64,000 nt of DNA from Stereum hirsutum FP-91666 SS1 (taxonomy: Eukaryota; Basidiomycota; Agaricomycetes; Russulales; Stereaceae). Under the pieces are notes generated by a model. It made no database searches and had not been told where the DNA came from. It worked only from the letters and a program-made list of their open reading frames with translations. Shown here one piece after another: positions 1 through 11,132 of this stretch (positions are counted from its first letter, which is position 1; each line of letters begins with the position of its first letter). The translations under genes were made by a program, and so were the position numbers. The stretch is taken from contig NW_006763147.1 in NCBI RefSeq assembly GCF_000264905.1, forward strand, positions 470,272 through 534,271, in the 5' to 3' direction.

Positions 1-420
1 GCCTGAGCACAGAAAGGGTCGAAGTGGAAAGGCATAAGCTTGATAACAAAGCTCTGCATATTCCAATCACAATGGGAGGGAAGGTCCCCACAAGTCCTCG
101 CAGAGTATACGGAAATCTGAGCGGTCTTGGTAGACACGGCGCATTGGGTGGATGTATCGACGAACTTGAGGTCCTTGCACAGTCCCGTAGTTGTCATGCG
201 CTCCACCTACAGATGTCGTAGATAAGTATTGATAAGTGGAGAGGGGAGCTAATAGGGGACGCACGAAGTGGCTGGAAGATCTCCCTGCGTCCCTAAGTGT
301 CGCAGCATGGGCACGAAAGGCGTCATCTGAGGGGATAACTTTCTTCTTAGGCAGCATAAAGTCCTTGTAGAATTGTTGAACGGGCATGGGCCCAATTATA
401 GGAATCTCGGCACGAATCAT
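1..420 (-). CDS. FunK1-type fungal protein kinase, N-terminal part (runs off window)
   Basis: Two exons, complement(1..207) and complement(265..420), join in phase 0 across a 57 bp intron (donor GTGCGT, acceptor TGTAG). The frame stays open to base 1, so the gene continues beyond the left edge. The translation has the phrases IIGPMPVQQF, CKDLKFVDTS and FDPFC, which match what I remember of the segment before the kinase domain in FunK1 proteins (PF17667), a family expanded in mushrooms. No catalytic motifs lie inside the window. The ATG at 418-420 is the first in this exon, but further 5' exons are likely because the family usually has a longer N-terminus. Assignment rests on remembered motifs. 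Confidence 0.5.
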
Positions 421-1335
421 TCCGTAGAAGTGATTCTAAGAGTAAGTCGACGTAGCGAAGGCTGGGAGGAGGAACGACGGAGGTCCACTGAGTGTAGCTA
501 ACAATGTAAGGGAGCGTGAAGAGAGTCAGGACCGTGTCAGTATATACCCTCGGCTGTGAAGCAAGCCTACAAAACAAAGCGCGTCGTACCCGGTTCTGGG
601 CCTTCCTTTGTTGACAGTTCGGTGTCCGTGTCCTTATGTTCTCCCACGTGTCACAAGCACGTCACCAAGACAGTGTCTGTTCAGAATGAGAGCGCAGATG
701 GTGCCGATATAACAAATAGAAAAGGGGACTAGGTGCGTGGTGGTCGACGAGGAATTCGCAGATAGACGTTGACGAGAAAGGGCTGAAGGGCAACTGAAGG
801 GTCAAAGCGAAACCAAAGGCCGATCAATATGGTCTCGGGATTCCCCGGCTTACAAACTGTGTGGCGAGGTGGCGTCACCGAGCGTCCACCCAGCCATGGC
901 TCAATATTGGGGGCTGACTGCTATGGACTTCAGAAGCACAGTAGATCATACGATGCATAGACTTATTTATTGCTCTCTGTTACAATATTCTCTGTAGGAG
1001 CAAAGTTTCTGGCCCAAATGATGGAATCCCACAAGGAATCAACTTCATACAGTACACAAGATGATCCACAACAAATCCATAATCATATAGAGTACACTCC
1101 TCGAATCGAAGGCGGCTTAGAGGTCCACAACTCGTGCAAAGTCATTTATGTCTTGGTATAGGCACTCCGACAGTCTAAGATCCCTAGATAAGCCATAAAT
1201 GAAATGTCAGCGCCACGAGGATCCCGAACGCCACAAGGCCCTTGGAAGGCACGAGCCGTACGTACGATCTCCCATGTACATAGCGAAGTCTCGAAAGGCA
1301 TAGACCTCGTCGTAGTAGATCGGAGGACAATCCCT
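421..1335. other. Intergenic, no gene seen
   Basis: Only short unspliced ORFs without recognisable motifs. It may hold undetected 5' exons of the kinase on the minus strand (347-577 has an open minus frame) and the 3' UTR of the small peptide gene. Confidence 0.4.
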
Positions 1336-1597
1336 TCATCGGGCGACCTCAGTGGCGACGAGTTGCCCTGCGATTTGTGGGGACAGACCGATAGCTTCCG
1401 CTAGAACAGAGAACGATATATGTAAACCACGGGACTTGGGTGCCACGGGTTGCTCCCTAGAGGAAACAATTCGAAGGCCAACTTCGGCGAACTTAGGACT
1501 CACCTTCGGTGGGGTCTGCGGGGATGAAAGCTGCGCTGACTGTGTGTGCGAGTACGAGTGAAACAAGAACCGCGAGAGATGGGATAAAGAATTTCAT
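1336..1597 (-). CDS. Putative small secreted peptide, 52 aa
   Basis: Model complement(join(1336..1400,1504..1597)). The ATG at 1597 opens a classic signal peptide (MKFFIPSLAVLVSLVLAHTV, then SAAF). A canonical GTGAGT donor follows after PADPTE, and an acceptor TTCTAG gives a 103 bp intron. The mature part is only about 30 residues. It starts with an E-A-E-A run and ends in VATEVAR, with no cysteines. A nearer acceptor at about 1457 would give a different short end, so the C-terminus is uncertain. The UstYa-like genes nearby make a peptide precursor imaginable, but there is no repeated core. No family recognised. Confidence 0.35.
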
Positions 1598-2762
1598 GAT
1601 GATAGGAAGACAGGTGGGTCGATGTGGGGAAGATAGAAATGCGGCGGAAACTTTGTGGCGTCGGGTTAGATAAAGTGGAAGAGCCTGGCTAGGATCCAAG
1701 TGGGGCTTAAATAGAGCGGCAAAGGATGAAAAATCGGATGGTTCCGAGAAACGATGCAATGCTTCTGCAAGGAACCTGCATGGCTTGTGTGTGCGTCCGT
1801 CACAGCAAGACTGCGTGGGGATGTGCGTGTAACCCTGTTTCACCCAACAGCTTAGCTCCAGTCGCGCATTGCAGGCGGCCGAGCTTCAGATAAGTGAGGA
1901 GGCGAGTATCTTTTTCCATATTTGGAGTCCTGTCGTGTAGAGTCGTACTGCATTGGATGAGAGATATGGATACCGTCCCGGGTACTAGTTAGGTTCGGCC
2001 AGAATGGAAGAGAAACGCTGTTTGTCGGACGGTATTGGTACCTGCCAACAGAGATGGAGATGGAATCAGAATCTGATCATCAACGACTCTTGAGCTCGTG
2101 CATCCAGGTTGATACGTCTGAAGTAAAGACATTTCGGCGTAGAGTGGAAAACCAGACGTAGGACTGTAGCCATTCACGAGCAGCCACAAGGGCATAAAAC
2201 GATGTGAGCAATGTCAACAAGCTCCGTGATACGCTGGCAGCACATATATTATACTGGAATGTTCGACAGGCAGTATCGGCGGAGCTGCACGATGTACACA
2301 GCTACAAGGTTTAGGTCACACGAGGGATGCTGTCAGGCTTGAGCCGAAGATGTCGCAAGGGCAGGAAAAACGAATTGGCTAGAAGGCAAGATGGTGGTAT
2401 AGTGCAAATGGCGATCCGAGAAGTACGGCTGCACGCTTTGTCGCCGATGACGCGAGTGAGACTGAAAGCACAAAGCCATGCGTCACATACTGCGAAACGC
2501 AGTTTCCTGAGAAAGCCTTGACTCCTATCATATTGAGCATAGCCGCCAGTCTTAACAGAAGAACGGAACCGAGAGCCATATGTTTTCCAGGCGTACCAAA
2601 TCAGGATTGCGCGATATGTATGTAATATTTCTCTTCCGCTGGTTCTTTTGTTCTGTGTGCTCTTGTCCTGAGCCTTCGCCTCACCATACTGCCTGGGCAT
2701 GAGAACATATTCTTCATGAGATTCAATCTCACCAAGTTTTAGCATCTTCACAGCGATCATCC
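1598..2762. other. Intergenic, no gene seen
   Basis: Several overlapping short ORFs on the minus strand (for example 2311-2919) lack homology signatures. Part of this lies beyond the stop of the UstYa-like gene and is probably its 3' UTR. Confidence 0.4.
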
Positions 2763-3507
2763 TCAATGCGTACTCTGGAAGAGTCAACGTGACATAAACA
2801 TAAGCGTCACTAGCGCAAAAACAGAGCCGACCTGGACACGCACCTCTTTCGCCTTCCAGCGAGAATAGTCTTCCACATTTCTCCGAGCCTCCTCGTAAAC
2901 CCTGTTCCAGTCCCTGCACATACTATCATCGCGATATTCCACAACCGTAGCCGGCCTTGGCCTGCCGAACACGGGGTCCAAAGCGGTGGTTGAACGGCAG
3001 AGAACCATCTCTCGAAGATAATTGTAGCAGTGCCTGCTAAGCGGCGTATCGATATCCGTGGTGTTCAGTTTCTCGCGATGAGAGATGAGTTGTTTACGAA
3101 GGACGTCGAGACAGCGCATTTGGTGGAAGTGGGAGATACTGAACGGACGGTAGTTTGGTCCGAGATAGATAACACCATCGTTGGGAGCTAAGGCTTCCCA
3201 TTCGACGTCGGATTGAGAGGTATCGAGTTGGTAATGTGTGGTGGGCTCGAGAGGTATAAGGACATCTTTGAGATCACCTACGTCCCAAGACTGAGGGTAG
3301 TCAGCACCAACATAACCTAGCACAAAATTCGACGATCAGTGTGTATTCAAGCCTCAATACGGAGCATAACGAACTGTGGACTCGTGACGATATAGTAGCA
3401 TTAGGTAGAGAAATGGCGACCCATACGATGCAGCCAACTTTCAGCACAATGAGAAAGCCCAGCAATGGAGAGAGACGAGAGGCATCGACGAGCTGTCCGC
3501 AAAGCAT
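2763..3507 (-). CDS. UstYa-like (DUF3328) protein, 205 aa
   Basis: Exons complement(2763..2774, 2844..3316, 3375..3507), in frame throughout. Residues about 12-32 form an N-terminal membrane anchor. The lumenal part holds the two DUF3328 motifs: FHQMRCL, where the usual second His of HxxHC is Arg, and RHCYNYLREMVLC, intact. UstYa-family proteins act in oxidative cyclisation of ribosomal peptides (ustiloxin type) in ascomycetes. In basidiomycetes their substrates are mostly unknown. The intron positions match those of the second copy at 8188-8981, so the two are paralogs. The gene is divergent from the But2-like gene. The His to Arg change may weaken metal binding (inference). Confidence 0.8.
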
Positions 3508-4302
3508 GTCAACGGTTTGGATGTGCACGAAAGTTGGCCTGCGGTGGTGCACGTCGTGCGTGTTTTGAGGCTGGAAAGGAGTGGGATTTAGTGTTCAAGA
3601 CACTGTACCCAGTCTGCCTATCTGAGTTTGACCGCTAGAGGCTGGGAATCGTGGGTAGACAGTAAGGCGCCATCACTCCGACCAAACGCGGAGAAATGTC
3701 CTGCCAGATGGAGCAGAGAGTCGCACAGCCCACAGATCTTTCGCTACGATCAAATACTCCGTAACAGCCGACCTGAATGGGCGTTACTTTTCCTCAGATG
3801 AGGTCCTTATGACTATTTCATGCATCGTTGAATATCGATTGCAATGCCTGCACCCAGCCATGAGACAAGTGAATGCTTATCACTCGGACCATCGACGCGC
3901 CGTCTTTGTCCACGGTAAACGGCAACCCTTGTGCACCTTCGTAAGCTGAGCTGTGGTCTTTTCGATAGAATAAGAAGTGGTGGCCGTAAAGCAAAGAGGT
4001 GTTGCGAAAGGAAAAGCAAGGAAGGCAGTTGCCGTGAGCGAGAGAAATTTCAAGCGCCGCCTTATCGCACCAGAAATGTGGCGCCACGCTGACGCCGAAC
4101 CGTCTTTGAACCTTCTTCCATTTCCCATGATCAGACTGCTGTGTCGAGGACATGCTAGGCTATACACGTTTCCGTTCCGGGTGACCTGAGGGGAGCACTC
4201 AATAATACAGCAGTGTCTGCTTTTGTCTCGAATCATACTGCGCTCGAGAGACCTAGGTGATATTGACATTTGCTCTACTGGGACTTAATCGTGGCAAAAT
4301 CC
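3508..4302. other. Divergent intergenic region
   Basis: Lies between the UstYa-like gene (minus) and the But2-like gene (plus). Minus-strand ORFs at 3813-4269 overlap each other in different frames and show no motif, so I do not call them genes. Confidence 0.4.
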
Positions 4303-4865
4303 ATGTCTACTAGTCGTGCACCCTACGCTGCCCTTGCACAGGATGCTGACGAGGTCGAGCTGAAGGAGCACTTGCTTGAACCCGACCAGCCAACAGAAGG
4401 TGGGCCATCGACGTTGTCTGATGAATATCGTGCTAAATAATGCTTCCATAGTTTCTTCAGCAGGCTCGCCCCCACCCCAATCATGGCACATCTCGCCATT
4501 CATTCGCTATTCTGTCTACATCATTCTCATCTGCACTCTCTTCGACGCAGTAATTGTCTCCTACATTGCGTTCCAATACGTTCGCCTCCAGAAACAGCCT
4601 ACGGCATCCTCGTCTTCGGATGAGTTCGAACTCCGAAGCACGTACGTTAACTTCGACAAGCTATACGGACTAGACGGAGGCCAACAATCATTGAAACCTG
4701 CCCCTCATGAGCCGATAGTCAATCTTCCTCGGGCATGGGCACAGGTCTCTAGGGCGGAGCCGGATAAGGTGTTTGAGATGTGGCCCGAATCATGGATGAG
4801 TGAGCATGGACTTATTCCGAACGACGAAAGAAGACTTTGGGTCACGACCGAGGTCGGTGCCTTCG

Positions 4866-4899
<34 letters not shown>

Positions 4900-5860
4900 N
4901 NNNNNNNNNNNNNNNNNNNNNNNNNNNNNNNNNNNNNNNNNNNNNNNNNNNNNNNNNNNNNNNNNNNNNNNNNNNNNNNNNNNNNNNNNNNNNNNNNNNN
5001 NNNNNNNNNNNNNNNNNNNNNNNNNNNNNNNNNNNNNNNNNNNNNNNNNNNNNNNNNNNNNNNNNNNNNNNNNNNNNNNNNNNNNNNNNNNNNNNNNNNN
5101 NNNNNNNNNNNNNNNNNNNNNNNNNNNNNNNNNNNNNNNNNNNNNNNNNNNNNNNNNNNNNNNNNNNNNNNNNNNNNNNNNNNNNNNNNNNNNNNNNNNN
5201 NNNNNNNNNNNNNNNNNNNNNNNNNNNNNNNNNNNNNNNNNNNNNNNNNNNNNNNNNNNNNNNNNNNNNNNNNNNNNNNNNNNNNNNNNNTCGTTTTTTT
5301 TTTTTTTTTTTTTTTGATATGGCAACAAAATTGGACGATATCGCCTAATGGGCCTGCTTATTCTTTCTGATCAGGTATCGACGATTTTTCAGTTTCGGGT
5401 CATCGACTACGGCATGGAGAACTGCTCTATAACGGTCGCGATACCAGCTCTCACGTCTTCGTCCATCAAGTCCTTCTCTCCGTCCTCCGCTACGTCCGGC
5501 TCATCCTCCTCACCCAACGTGCACCTCGAGATTTACAGTCTCGATACCACCTCCAAGCTCGACCTCAGCACACTCTCCTGGAAAACAAAACCTGCTCGCT
5601 CAACACATCTCGGAACACTCGTTGCCACGCCGGGTACTACGGCAGAGTTAAGTTCGGCATTTATATGTAAGAGAGGGACGTACGTTACGGTTGAGGTGAC
5701 ATGCCCGGATGAGGACAAAGATTGTACGGTGGAGGTGGTAAACGATGCACCGGAGGCTGTCGGTGAGATATTTTTGATTCTACTCCTAGTGACCTTTACG
5801 CTCACTAATGTCATGATCTGGCTTCCAGGATTGTACATGAAGCAATACCAGACGTTGTGA
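4303..5860 (+). CDS. But2-like type II membrane protein, 305 aa
   Basis: Exons 4303..4399, 4452..4852, 5375..5762 and 5829..5860 are all in phase. The third intron (4853-5374) contains the assembly gap. A short acidic cytoplasmic N-terminus precedes one membrane helix (about residues 50-72). The outer part has phrases that recur in a basidiomycete family annotated as But2 C-terminal-like: EPIVNLPRAWAQVSRAEP, IPNDERR and FRVIDYGMENCS, followed by a beta-rich region. The last intron reads through in frame, so an isoform with an extra hydrophobic C-terminus (ending at the same stop) is possible. Molecular function is unknown. Confidence 0.7.
4867..5315. other. Assembly gap flanked by poly-T
   Basis: 33 T residues, then N from 4900 to 5290, then TCG and a further T tract. 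The gap sits inside an intron of the But2-like gene. The homopolymers probably caused the assembly break, and the true intron length is unknown. Confidence 0.95.
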
Positions 5861-6244
5861 ACCATGCTTCGCACAACTGGTCTCCGGTAGTCTGCACGCC
5901 GAAGTGGCACCCCATTATAGTATGGTGCCTCTGTATGGTGCCTCTGTATGGCGAATGTCTTTCTTTGGATTCACTCTGAATTGGGATCTGTAAGGACTGT
6001 GGGTATAGTTTCGAATCCGAAAAGTGTCAAGCAATGTATAATGATGTTTGTGTTCATCGAGAAACGAATGCAGATACGTATAAAACTAACACAAAGGGAA
6101 GGAGTGATGAGTTTGACGAGACCGACATTGAAATATAACTAAACTCCCCAAAATAAAAAATCATACAACCATCCTGACAACGGCGAGCATCCGAAAACGC
6201 AGATCTCACCCGTTCACCAAGTCTCACCCAGATTCGTCTTATCT
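5861..6244. other. Convergent 3' region
   Basis: Lies between the stops of the But2-like gene (plus) and the seven-helix gene (minus). It has a short direct repeat, TATGGTGCCTCTG, near 5920-5950 and nothing else of note. Confidence 0.5.
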
Positions 6245-7683
6245 CTACGCCATATTCGCCGACCCACCCCCCGAGCGCGACGCAGAATAATCCGACTTCT
6301 CCTCCATGTCCTTCTCATCCCCTTCAGTCCCCAGACTCCTCTCCGATCTCTTTGACTTCGCCACAGTCCCGCTATCCACCGCTGTCGTCCCCCTCCCATC
6401 GCTTCCCACATCCCCCGACCACGTACTTGTCGGATCCGTGGTCTGCGTCTGCCCACCACTTATTGCCCAGGAAATCCCCGTACCGGTTTCCACTGTCTCG
6501 CGCTGACTGCGTCGCATGGGGTTCCTAAGCCGTGATCGTGGTGGCTGGACGTGTGACTCGTCGTCGGGATGCGCGAAGGACATGGTCGTGGTGAATTGGG
6601 CGGCGGTGCCTCTTGTCCAGCCTTGACCCATTGCGATACGGAGGATGATCATTTGCGGGGAGATAGCCTTAAGACGTCATATTGTTAGTTCGTCCATGTC
6701 AGAGAATCGCCCGCTTCCATCAAAGAAGCTATAGAGGATGTAAAACGGAAGATGAACGCACCGTGAAATTCCCCCAAATAAAGCCCCATGCCAAATCCGT
6801 CGGATCATCCAATGCATACGTGACCAAGAACCCGATCCCAAGCACAGTGAACGGCAATGCGCTCTCCACCAAAATCGCCATCAAACCCGTATACGTCTTT
6901 CCCATATCCGCCGCCAAACCTGGCGCCACGAGCACCTGCTTCCTCATCGTGTACAAACGGAAACATATGAGAGACGTGAGGATGACGTTGAGGGAAACGG
7001 TGAGCGCGATCCATGGGACACCGAAACCTGCGACGAAGGAGTCGAGGAGGAAGTTCCCTGGGAGTGCGGATTCGACGACGGTGAGGATATTGAAGACTGT
7101 GGCTGCGAGCCAGAGCAGGAAGGGGACGGCGATTATCCAGAGGCGACATTCCCAGATCATGTAGGCTCTGTAAAGCTATTCGTGGCAATACGGGCCAAAG
7201 TCAGATCAAATCGCAGGCCAGCATCAAGCTTCTACGCACCAACAATGCATCGGCCAAACAGTTGCCTGCGGAATCTGCTGCGCTACCGAGTGTGTTGAAC
7301 CAGATGGTGGTATGGTCGACGAAATAGGTGAAAGGGCCTCCTGGATAGTCTCTGTGTTCGATCCACATCATCTGTCCGATGAGAACATCGCAGCCCATAG
7401 CGAATGAGAGGAGGATGAGAAGAACACCGCCATAGATGATGTAGAACTTTCGGCGTCGTCGTTGTGTAGGTGGTAACTTCCAGATGAGATAGCAAGAGTA
7501 GAAATAGAGGGTACATTCGACGCCTTAGATGAGACGATAGGTTATTGAAGACGTCTTTCAACTGTCGGTAAATAGAGGGAGAAACTGACCATAGAGAATG
7601 AGGCTGAGGCTGTTCCCAAACCAGATCGAGCGTTCGAAAGGCAGCTCGATCGGTCCAATACCAGTACCAGAAGAGTCAGACAT
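6245..7683 (-). CDS. Seven-helix membrane protein (basidiomycete receptor-like), 404 aa
   Basis: Exons complement(6245..6667, 6762..7175, 7240..7523, 7590..7683) give a clean 404 aa frame. The first about 300 residues form roughly seven hydrophobic helices, including NSLSLILYG, LLILLSFAMG, WIIAVPFLLWLAATVF and ALTVSLNVILTSLIC. A hydrophilic, Ser/Thr-rich cytoplasmic tail follows. This layout matches a large uncharacterised 7TM family in Agaricomycetes with LYRAYMIW after the third helix. No classical GPCR signature such as DRY is visible, and receptor function is inference. The start region is divergent from the second UstYa-like gene. Confidence 0.75.
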
Positions 7684-8187
7684 GGCAAGCGGCGAGAACT
7701 ATGGTACAGGACGTCCAGAGCAGCCAGCAGCGACGATCCACCTGAGCGCAAGGTTTATCATCCTTGAAGCGAGATAATCGCTGGTCCATAAGCAGGCTTC
7801 GAAGTACCACGCAGTCCGGGCAGCTTTGCCGTAATAGTGATCCGAGGATCATTCAAAAAGGTCAAGGGACAGTTATCAAAAGGCAGCTGCATGGACACAA
7901 CTCGCGCTGTGGGAAAATGAAGCGAGGGTTCGGTGAGTGCACAGTGCGAGGTCTGCCTCGGGCGGGGCTAAGTCGTGGTCCAAGCGACCCTGAAGTATGT
8001 AGATCGAATCATCCATACTTTCGGAGTTTTTTCCGCTAGCGCCTTGAACATATTGCTGGGAAGAAGCCAAGAAGGAGGCGCTGCAAGGCGTGGTATTCGT
8101 TCTTTAGGTGCATTGCTTGCAGTGGGCCCGTTTGATATGCACAGATCGCTTGCTTGTATAGAGGCTTGTTGCAGGCAGTCGACTAGT
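7684..8187. other. Divergent promoter region
   Basis: Separates the 7TM gene (minus) from UstYa-like gene 2 (plus). Small ORFs are present on both strands. None is convincing. Confidence 0.4.
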
Positions 8188-8981
8188 ATGGCCACGATGA
8201 AAGGCAATTCTGTTGCGGTGTTATTCCCTCTGCTGAGTATTGTGTCCATCGTATGGACGTACTATCTGTTTATTCTCGCTCAGAACATCCACGAGTTCGT
8301 GCCTAAAGTCCCAGTACGACCAAGAGAATACAGTCAGTACCATTGTCTGTGTCCGTCCATCTCGATATTTTGTTCAACGGAGACGAACACACAGCCTATG
8401 CATACGAAGACTTCCCCGAAAGCCTCCCCCTTGAACTCACACAACCCGTCGAACTCCTCACCTCCGAAACACGCCACTATTCCCTGACCCGCGATACTGT
8501 CTCCAACAACGAGTGGTTCTACACCTCTCCGCACGAGCAAGGCGCGGTTCGCATCGGTCCACAGAACCGGACATTCTTCATCACTATGTTTCACGAGATG
8601 CACTGTCTGCGTTACTTCCGCAACATCCTCACGGACCGCACGGATGCGGACTGGCCGCACGTCCAGCACTGTTTCAACATGCTGAGGCAATGGACGCTGT
8701 GCGCACCAGATTTGACGTTGGAGAGTGGGGATTTTATGCAGAGGGATTTCGAGACGGAGAGGGTGGGGGAGAGGCACGTGTGCAGGGACTGGGAGGCGAT
8801 ATATGATTGGGAGACAGGAGAGTGGGCCCATTGGTACAAGTATCTGAAGACGCACAATATTACAGGCAAGTCGCTCCGATTGACTTATCCTTTATGAAGC
8901 TTTTGTTCATGACTACTCGTGTATTTAGGACCAGACTTGCAGATCCAAGCACACAAGTCGGTTGGTATCAATGGCGCATGA
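8188..8981 (+). CDS. UstYa-like (DUF3328) protein, 222 aa
   Basis: Exons 8188..8332, 8395..8865 and 8929..8981. An N-terminal anchor (about residues 8-30) is followed by YAYEDFPESLP and both intact DUF3328 motifs, FHEMHCLRYFR and VQHCFNMLRQWTLC. It has the same three-exon layout as the copy at 2763-3507. The second intron must use a GC donor (ACAG/GCAAGT...TTTAG). Reading through it instead gives a stop nine codons later. The family acts in oxidative modification of ribosomal peptides in ascomycetes. The substrate here is unknown. Start chosen because the ATG begins just before the anchor. Confidence 0.82.
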
Positions 8982-9642
8982 GCCTGAGACCGCCTCAAGT
9001 TTCAGTGTACAAATGGTGTCGTGTACGAAGATATTGATGCAGTCGAGTGATGAGTCGGAAATACTCTGTAATGTTCATCCAGAGCGTAATGCCCAAACGG
9101 GAGACGTGTTCATGGTGGTCGTGAAGAGAGAAATGTCAAGGAAATTCTGGAAAAATGAGGCCAAAAAGATCGTGTGGCACCAAGTGGGCCTGGGAAACTG
9201 GGCCACGCAGGGCCACGCTTGAAGCTCCTTTTGACTTTCGCTCTCACTGCACTCCCGTCTAACCCCAATTGTCAAATGTTTACCACAACACAATGCTTAG
9301 ATATCGATGAAAGAAGAAATTTCCATCTAGACGATGGTCGGAAGATCTGGACGCTTGGGGCTTGAGATGCGAACGCGAACACGCCGGTCCTCCATACTCC
9401 CCGTCCGAGTCCCGAGAAGATTCAGCGTCATGCCCCGAATGTACCGCTCAGGTTCTGCTTCTGGACATTCTCTTCCATCTGATGGCCTTCAGGAAAAACA
9501 TGGTGCTTTGCATATCTCAGGCTCAGGCGCACGCATCATGATCACATCCGAGAACAGCTTGGATCTTTATCGGCCCCTACCTATGAGCGTCTTCGTAACT
9601 GGGCCTCTACCGTGAACGCTTCCAATTACGAGTGACCTAGTT
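8982..9642. other. Intergenic, no gene seen
   Basis: Several ORFs of 60-90 codons without motifs. No repeats recognised. Confidence 0.4.
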
Positions 9643-10815
9643 ATGTCTCACATTATTGTGCGTCAACTTGTCAACCCTACAGGCAAGTAAATGCAAGCAT
9701 TGTTGCTAGTTCTAGAGCCTGAGCTTCTGTCGAGCAGATGCCCAGCTCGAGGAAGCAGTCCAAGTATGCACTCGCTCTTTCCACGACAGTTCGTCCACTT
9801 CTGCTACCCTCTCAGTCTATGACTCTCTTATTGACATATGTACCTCGTAGTAATCCTCACTCGAATCACTTGTGGAACCGACACCGAGCTTGCATCCCTC
9901 CAATGGCGCGGTCTCCTCCGCGCAGGCCTCTACAGTGGTGAAGTCTATGTTGCGAGCGATAGCTCGGTCGAGGCTGGAGAGGACAGGATAATGTCCGTGG
10001 CGATATGGTGGGGTCCTGGAAAGATAGCTATGGGCACGTACGTTCACTTTTCTGTGGAGTCTCTTCACTCCGGACGGGCTTTGGAATAGGGGTCTGAGAG
10101 GTATGCGGGATGTTGATGCGATTTGCCATACGTAGGAGCGAAGACAAGGCGCTTGGATGGAACGAGTTCTGGGAGAAGCTGACCCCAGAAACGCGGGAAT
10201 GGTATGCGAACGTTGTGCGTAGCCTTTCGCCTCCTCCATCGTTATTTCCTAGATACGTTGAAGTAACATACTGTGTTTATGTATACCCAGTACGGCGCTA
10301 AGGCTAAAGAGTCCATGATGACGGCCATGCCTGTCCAGGTATCTCTTCTTCCATTCACGCCCACCATTTCACTTCATCCTTGACTCACTATCACGAAACG
10401 CAACTCCACTGTGATCCGCAGACGCAAATAGATTGTCACTGGGCCCGCGTCCTCGCCACCGATCCTGCGTATCAACGCCGAGGCCTCTGTACCGCCATCA
10501 TCGAGCAAGTAGCAGCGAAGGCGAAAGCGAAGGGGGAGATCTTGGGGTTGGCGACTGTAAATGAAGAGAATGTAAATCCTCCTGATATTCTTCGTTGATC
10601 CCTCCAGCACCAGCCTCATTTTCCCTTTCCTTCGGTCACATCCATTCCATATGCTACGTATCCTGAATGAACGTTGAATACTGACTAGCGAACTTCTTTG
10701 TCGATGGACGGAACAGGCGGCATATTATCGCGGTGTAGGTTTCAGGGAGACGGGAAGGATAGATGTACCGTCCAGCGAGGGAGTTTTTCCGATCATTTGG
10801 ATGTTGCGAGACTGA
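9643..10815 (+). CDS. GNAT-family N-acetyltransferase, 217 aa
   Basis: Seven exons, 9643..9682, 9738..9788, 9851..10037, 10136..10214, 10291..10338, 10422..10571 and 10717..10815, sum to a clean frame. The acetyl-CoA binding motif A is clear: VLATDPAYQRRGLCTAIIEQ (Q-R-R-G-L-C). The GNAT ending AAYYRGVGFRETGRI and IIWMLRD closes the fold. Intron 1 uses a GC donor (ACAG/GCAAGT). The intron positions and phrases such as ALGWNEFWEKLTPETREW match a fungal GNAT family of unknown substrate. It probably acts on a small molecule in the cytosol (inference). Confidence 0.8.
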
Positions 10816-11132
10816 CCGAAGTGGGTTGTGCGGGAGGATGAGACGGTACTAGAAGTGGGACGATTTAGGATTGTAGAAAAATAAAATTGTACGCCCGATC
10901 ATCATGGGAGGATGGATTCATACATATAGTAGAACAGATCAACGTAAATACTGCATATACAGACACACGAGCCGCGGTATACTGGAACGAAGCTAAATTA
11001 ATCGTGAAGGCCGTAATTCACCAAACCAATACCACATACATACAGAGCCGTCAAACGCAGCAATAATCGCATTCGTTACGGAGACTATCATAGCTCTGGG
11101 AGCGCGATCCTGAAAATTAGCACACTTCGTAT
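10816..11132. other. Convergent 3' region
   Basis: Lies between GNAT (plus) and HOS3 (minus), AT-rich. An AATAAAA-like signal (GAAAAATAAAATTG) near 10877 may end the GNAT transcript. Confidence 0.4.

Noticed and set aside
3813..4269. Overlapping minus-strand ORFs of 111 and 129 codons
   Set aside because: Different frames over the same DNA, no motif, no signal peptide or splice model; probably chance.
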